From assembly GCA_964639275.1 (NCBI GenBank), contig CAZXCQ010000309.1:1-7218 (forward strand): a stretch of 7,218 nucleotides of DNA. Reading direction: 5' to 3'. The stretch comes from CAZXCQ01 sp964639275. GTDB taxonomy: Bacteria > Desulfobacterota > DSM-4660 > Desulfatiglandales > Desulfatiglandaceae. A program made the position numbers and the translations under genes. Position 1 is the stretch's first letter. Every line of letters begins with the position of its first letter. The notes beneath the pieces are model-generated. The model ran no database searches, was not told the DNA's origin, and saw nothing but the letters and a program-made list of their open reading frames with translations. Below, one piece after another: positions 5,863-7,218 of the stretch.

Positions 5863-6861
5863 ATGGGAGAAAATCCACTTTGTCAACTACTGGGCATCCG
5901 ATACCCCATCATCCAGGCACCCATGAACTGGATCAGCGGGGCCAGGCTGGCCGGAGCAGTATCCAATGCAGGTGGCCTGGGTACCCTGGGGCCCAATGCC
6001 GGGGCCAAAATCATTACACCGGATGCGGCACTCACAGGCGAGAGACTCCGCACCCAGATCAGGACCGTTAGGGGTATCACCAGAAATCCCTTTGCAGTCA
6101 ATATCCCTATCGGGAGGCCCGACCAGCATCAATATGCAGACCGTTTTGCGCAAGTCGTATTAGAAGAGGGGGTCACAGTGGCGATAGTCTCTGCGGGAAG
6201 CCCAACCCGGTATACCAACAGGCTGAAGGAGGCAGGCGTAAAGGTTCTCCACACCATCTCTACTGCCGGTCATGCCAAAAAAGCGAGTGAGGCGGGCGTA
6301 GACGGCATCATTTGCGTGGGTTTTGAGGCAGGCGGTCATAATGGTTTCACCCAACTGACGACATTTTCCCTCATCCCGATGGTCGCCAATGTCGTGAACA
6401 TACCGATCGTGGCCGGGGGCGGAATCTTTGATGGTCGTGGTTTGCTGGCAGCCCTGGCCCTGGGTGCCGATGGGGTGTATATGGGGACCCGTTTCATGCT
6501 GACCCATGAATCAGACTCACACCCTCGGGTAAAGGAAGCGGTGCTGCGGGCCGAGAACGCTTGTACGGTCAGCATACCCAAAGACAAAATGGCAACAAGG
6601 GTCTTGAAAAACAGTTTTGCCGAAGAATACTTACAGAGAAGGGGGATAGCGGGTTTCAAAGGACCTGATGATGTGACGGGAGCGCATTCGCCCTATCATT
6701 CGCTGGTCCTGGGAGATTCCGAACACGCAGAGCTCCCCTGTGGCCAGTGCGCCGGGTCAATAGACAGTCTTGCAAGCGCCGCTCAGCTAATCCAGGACAT
6801 GGCAAAAGAAATCTCCCTTTCTCTGGAGCGGGTTGAGGATAGGCTCGCCTGTTTTTCGTAA
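5863..6861 (+). CDS. Nitronate monooxygenase/FabK-type FMN flavoprotein
   Basis: This 332-residue TIM-barrel flavoprotein belongs to the 2-nitropropane dioxygenase-like family, which includes nitronate monooxygenases and the enoyl-ACP reductase FabK. Visible motifs are QAPM (18-21) at the FMN site, NAGGLG (35-40), G153-FEAGGHNG with the conserved active-site His159, AGGGIFDGRG (184-193) for FMN phosphate, and GADGVYMGTRF (201-211). A CGQCAG segment lies in the C-terminal region, as in many relatives. The ATG is preceded by AAGGGGGG, 4 nt away, and the gene is only 13 bp after the CoA ligase, so co-transcription is very likely. In an acyl-CoA cluster, and if the host is anaerobic, an oxygen-using nitronate oxidase seems less fitting than a flavin enoyl-CoA or similar reductase; that is inference. 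No regulator is seen downstream. Confidence 0.9.
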   Translation: MGENPLCQLLGIRYPIIQAPMNWISGARLAGAVSNAGGLGTLGPNAGAKIITPDAALTGERLRTQIRTVRGITRNPFAVNIPIGRPDQHQYADRFAQVVLEEGVTVAIVSAGSPTRYTNRLKEAGVKVLHTISTAGHAKKASEAGVDGIICVGFEAGGHNGFTQLTTFSLIPMVANVVNIPIVAGGGIFDGRGLLAALALGADGVYMGTRFMLTHESDSHPRVKEAVLRAENACTVSIPKDKMATRVLKNSFAEEYLQRRGIAGFKGPDDVTGAHSPYHSLVLGDSEHAELPCGQCAGSIDSLASAAQLIQDMAKEISLSLERVEDRLACFS

Positions 6862-6964
6862 ATTAAGGACCCTGTTCCCCCTGATCCCCCTCCAGCACCA
6901 GGACGCAAAAGGATTCTCGGTTTACCAGATACCTATGATCCTATAATCCGATGATTCGTAACAC

Positions 6965-6985
6965 TCTAGTGCGCCGTCTCATAAG
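6965..6985 (-). repeat. Dispersed repeat end motif, right-flank copy
   Basis: CTAGTGCGCCGTCTCATAAGT matches the reverse complement of the right end of the 1959-2099 element (about 2080-2096) at roughly 18 of 21 positions with one gap. Its orientation places an element body to the right, outside the gene cluster. The partner end was not identified. Confidence 0.5.
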
Positions 6986-7163
6986 TCTTGTCCTTAATTT
7001 TGGCAATTTAATGGAACTGTAGATGGTCGATTGAACCAAATCACAATATTCAAATTGTCCTGCGGACTCCCCACCTATCGGCGGGGCCCCGGTTTCCAAA
7101 TTACAAACAATATCCAAATTCCAATGTTGAAGAATTCGTAAAAAGTCAGAACTCATCCGTTTC

Positions 7164-7218
7164 CGTCATTCCCGCGAAGGCGGGAATCCAGGGAAATCAA
7201 CCACTTCTGGACTCCCGC
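7164..7218. repeat. Palindromic intergenic repeat, truncated by window end
   Basis: ATTCCCGC (7168-7175) and GCGGGAAT (7180-7187) form a perfect 8-bp stem with a GAAG loop. GCGGGAATCCAG (7180-7191) is then inverted as CTGGACTCCCGC (7207-7218) with one mismatch. This CGTCATTCCCGCGAAGGCGGGAATCC pattern is a familiar dispersed intergenic repeat in many proteobacterial genomes. It continues past the window. Confidence 0.7.

Larger units (their letters stand above)
6862..7218. other. Non-coding right flank with dispersed repeats
   Basis: No credible gene is present. The only notable open frame (6941-7156, minus) lies in repeat sequence and has no recognisable domain. The region holds a repeat end motif (6965-6985), an imperfect hairpin (7069-7075 with 7080-7086, one mismatch), a cluster of short CAAATT-containing repeats (about 7050-7125), and the start of a palindromic repeat that runs past the window end. 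No convincing terminator for the rightward unit was found. Confidence 0.6.

Noticed and set aside
6941..7156. A 71-residue minus-strand open frame in the right flank
   Set aside because: It lies in repeat-rich intergenic sequence, shows no domain or ribosome site and is probably chance.
7050..7218. CRISPR array or origin in the right-flank repeats
   Set aside because: The short CAAATT repeats are irregularly spaced and the palindromes are of the dispersed intergenic type. No regular repeat-spacer pattern is present.

Overview
This window looks like an accessory acyl-CoA metabolism locus from an anaerobic, probably sulfate-reducing or syntrophic, bacterium of the Desulfobacterota (former Deltaproteobacteria). 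That assignment is an inference. It rests on the gene content (a CoA ligase, NAD-dependent hydroxyacyl-CoA dehydrogenase, SDR dehydrogenases and a TetR regulator), on the roughly even base composition, and on intergenic hairpin repeats of a type common in such genomes. No rRNA, tRNA or other phylogenetic marker is present.

Layout. Two transcription units diverge from a short control region (about 4178-4289). Leftward (minus strand) run a TetR-family regulator, a 3-hydroxyacyl-CoA dehydrogenase, a small TIGR04076-type protein, an intact SDR oxidoreductase and a degenerate SDR. Rightward (plus strand) run an AMP-forming acyl-CoA synthetase and a nitronate-monooxygenase/FabK-type flavoprotein. 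A 12-bp palindrome lies between the divergent starts, next to possible -10 elements on both strands, and is the best candidate operator for the TetR protein. The leftward unit is interrupted at about 1959-2099 by a non-coding inverted-repeat element with alternative GC hairpins, so the SDR pair may be transcribed partly independently. The right flank (6862-7218) has no gene and carries more dispersed-repeat sequence.

How the genes may work together. The ligase would activate a carboxylic acid to its CoA thioester. The hydroxyacyl-CoA dehydrogenase and the SDR pair would oxidise hydroxyacyl-CoA intermediates (or reduce ketoacyl-CoA), and the TetR protein would sense an acyl-CoA and control both arms. 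No acyl-CoA dehydrogenase, enoyl-CoA hydratase or thiolase lies in the window, so the pathway is incomplete here and the substrate cannot be named.

The most notable feature is the tandem of one catalytically complete SDR and one paralogue that has lost the catalytic Lys, the glycine-rich cofactor motif and the NNAG motif. This matches in principle the active/pseudoenzyme heterotetramer BbsCD of anaerobic toluene degradation, and suggests an obligate two-subunit dehydrogenase in a different gene setting.
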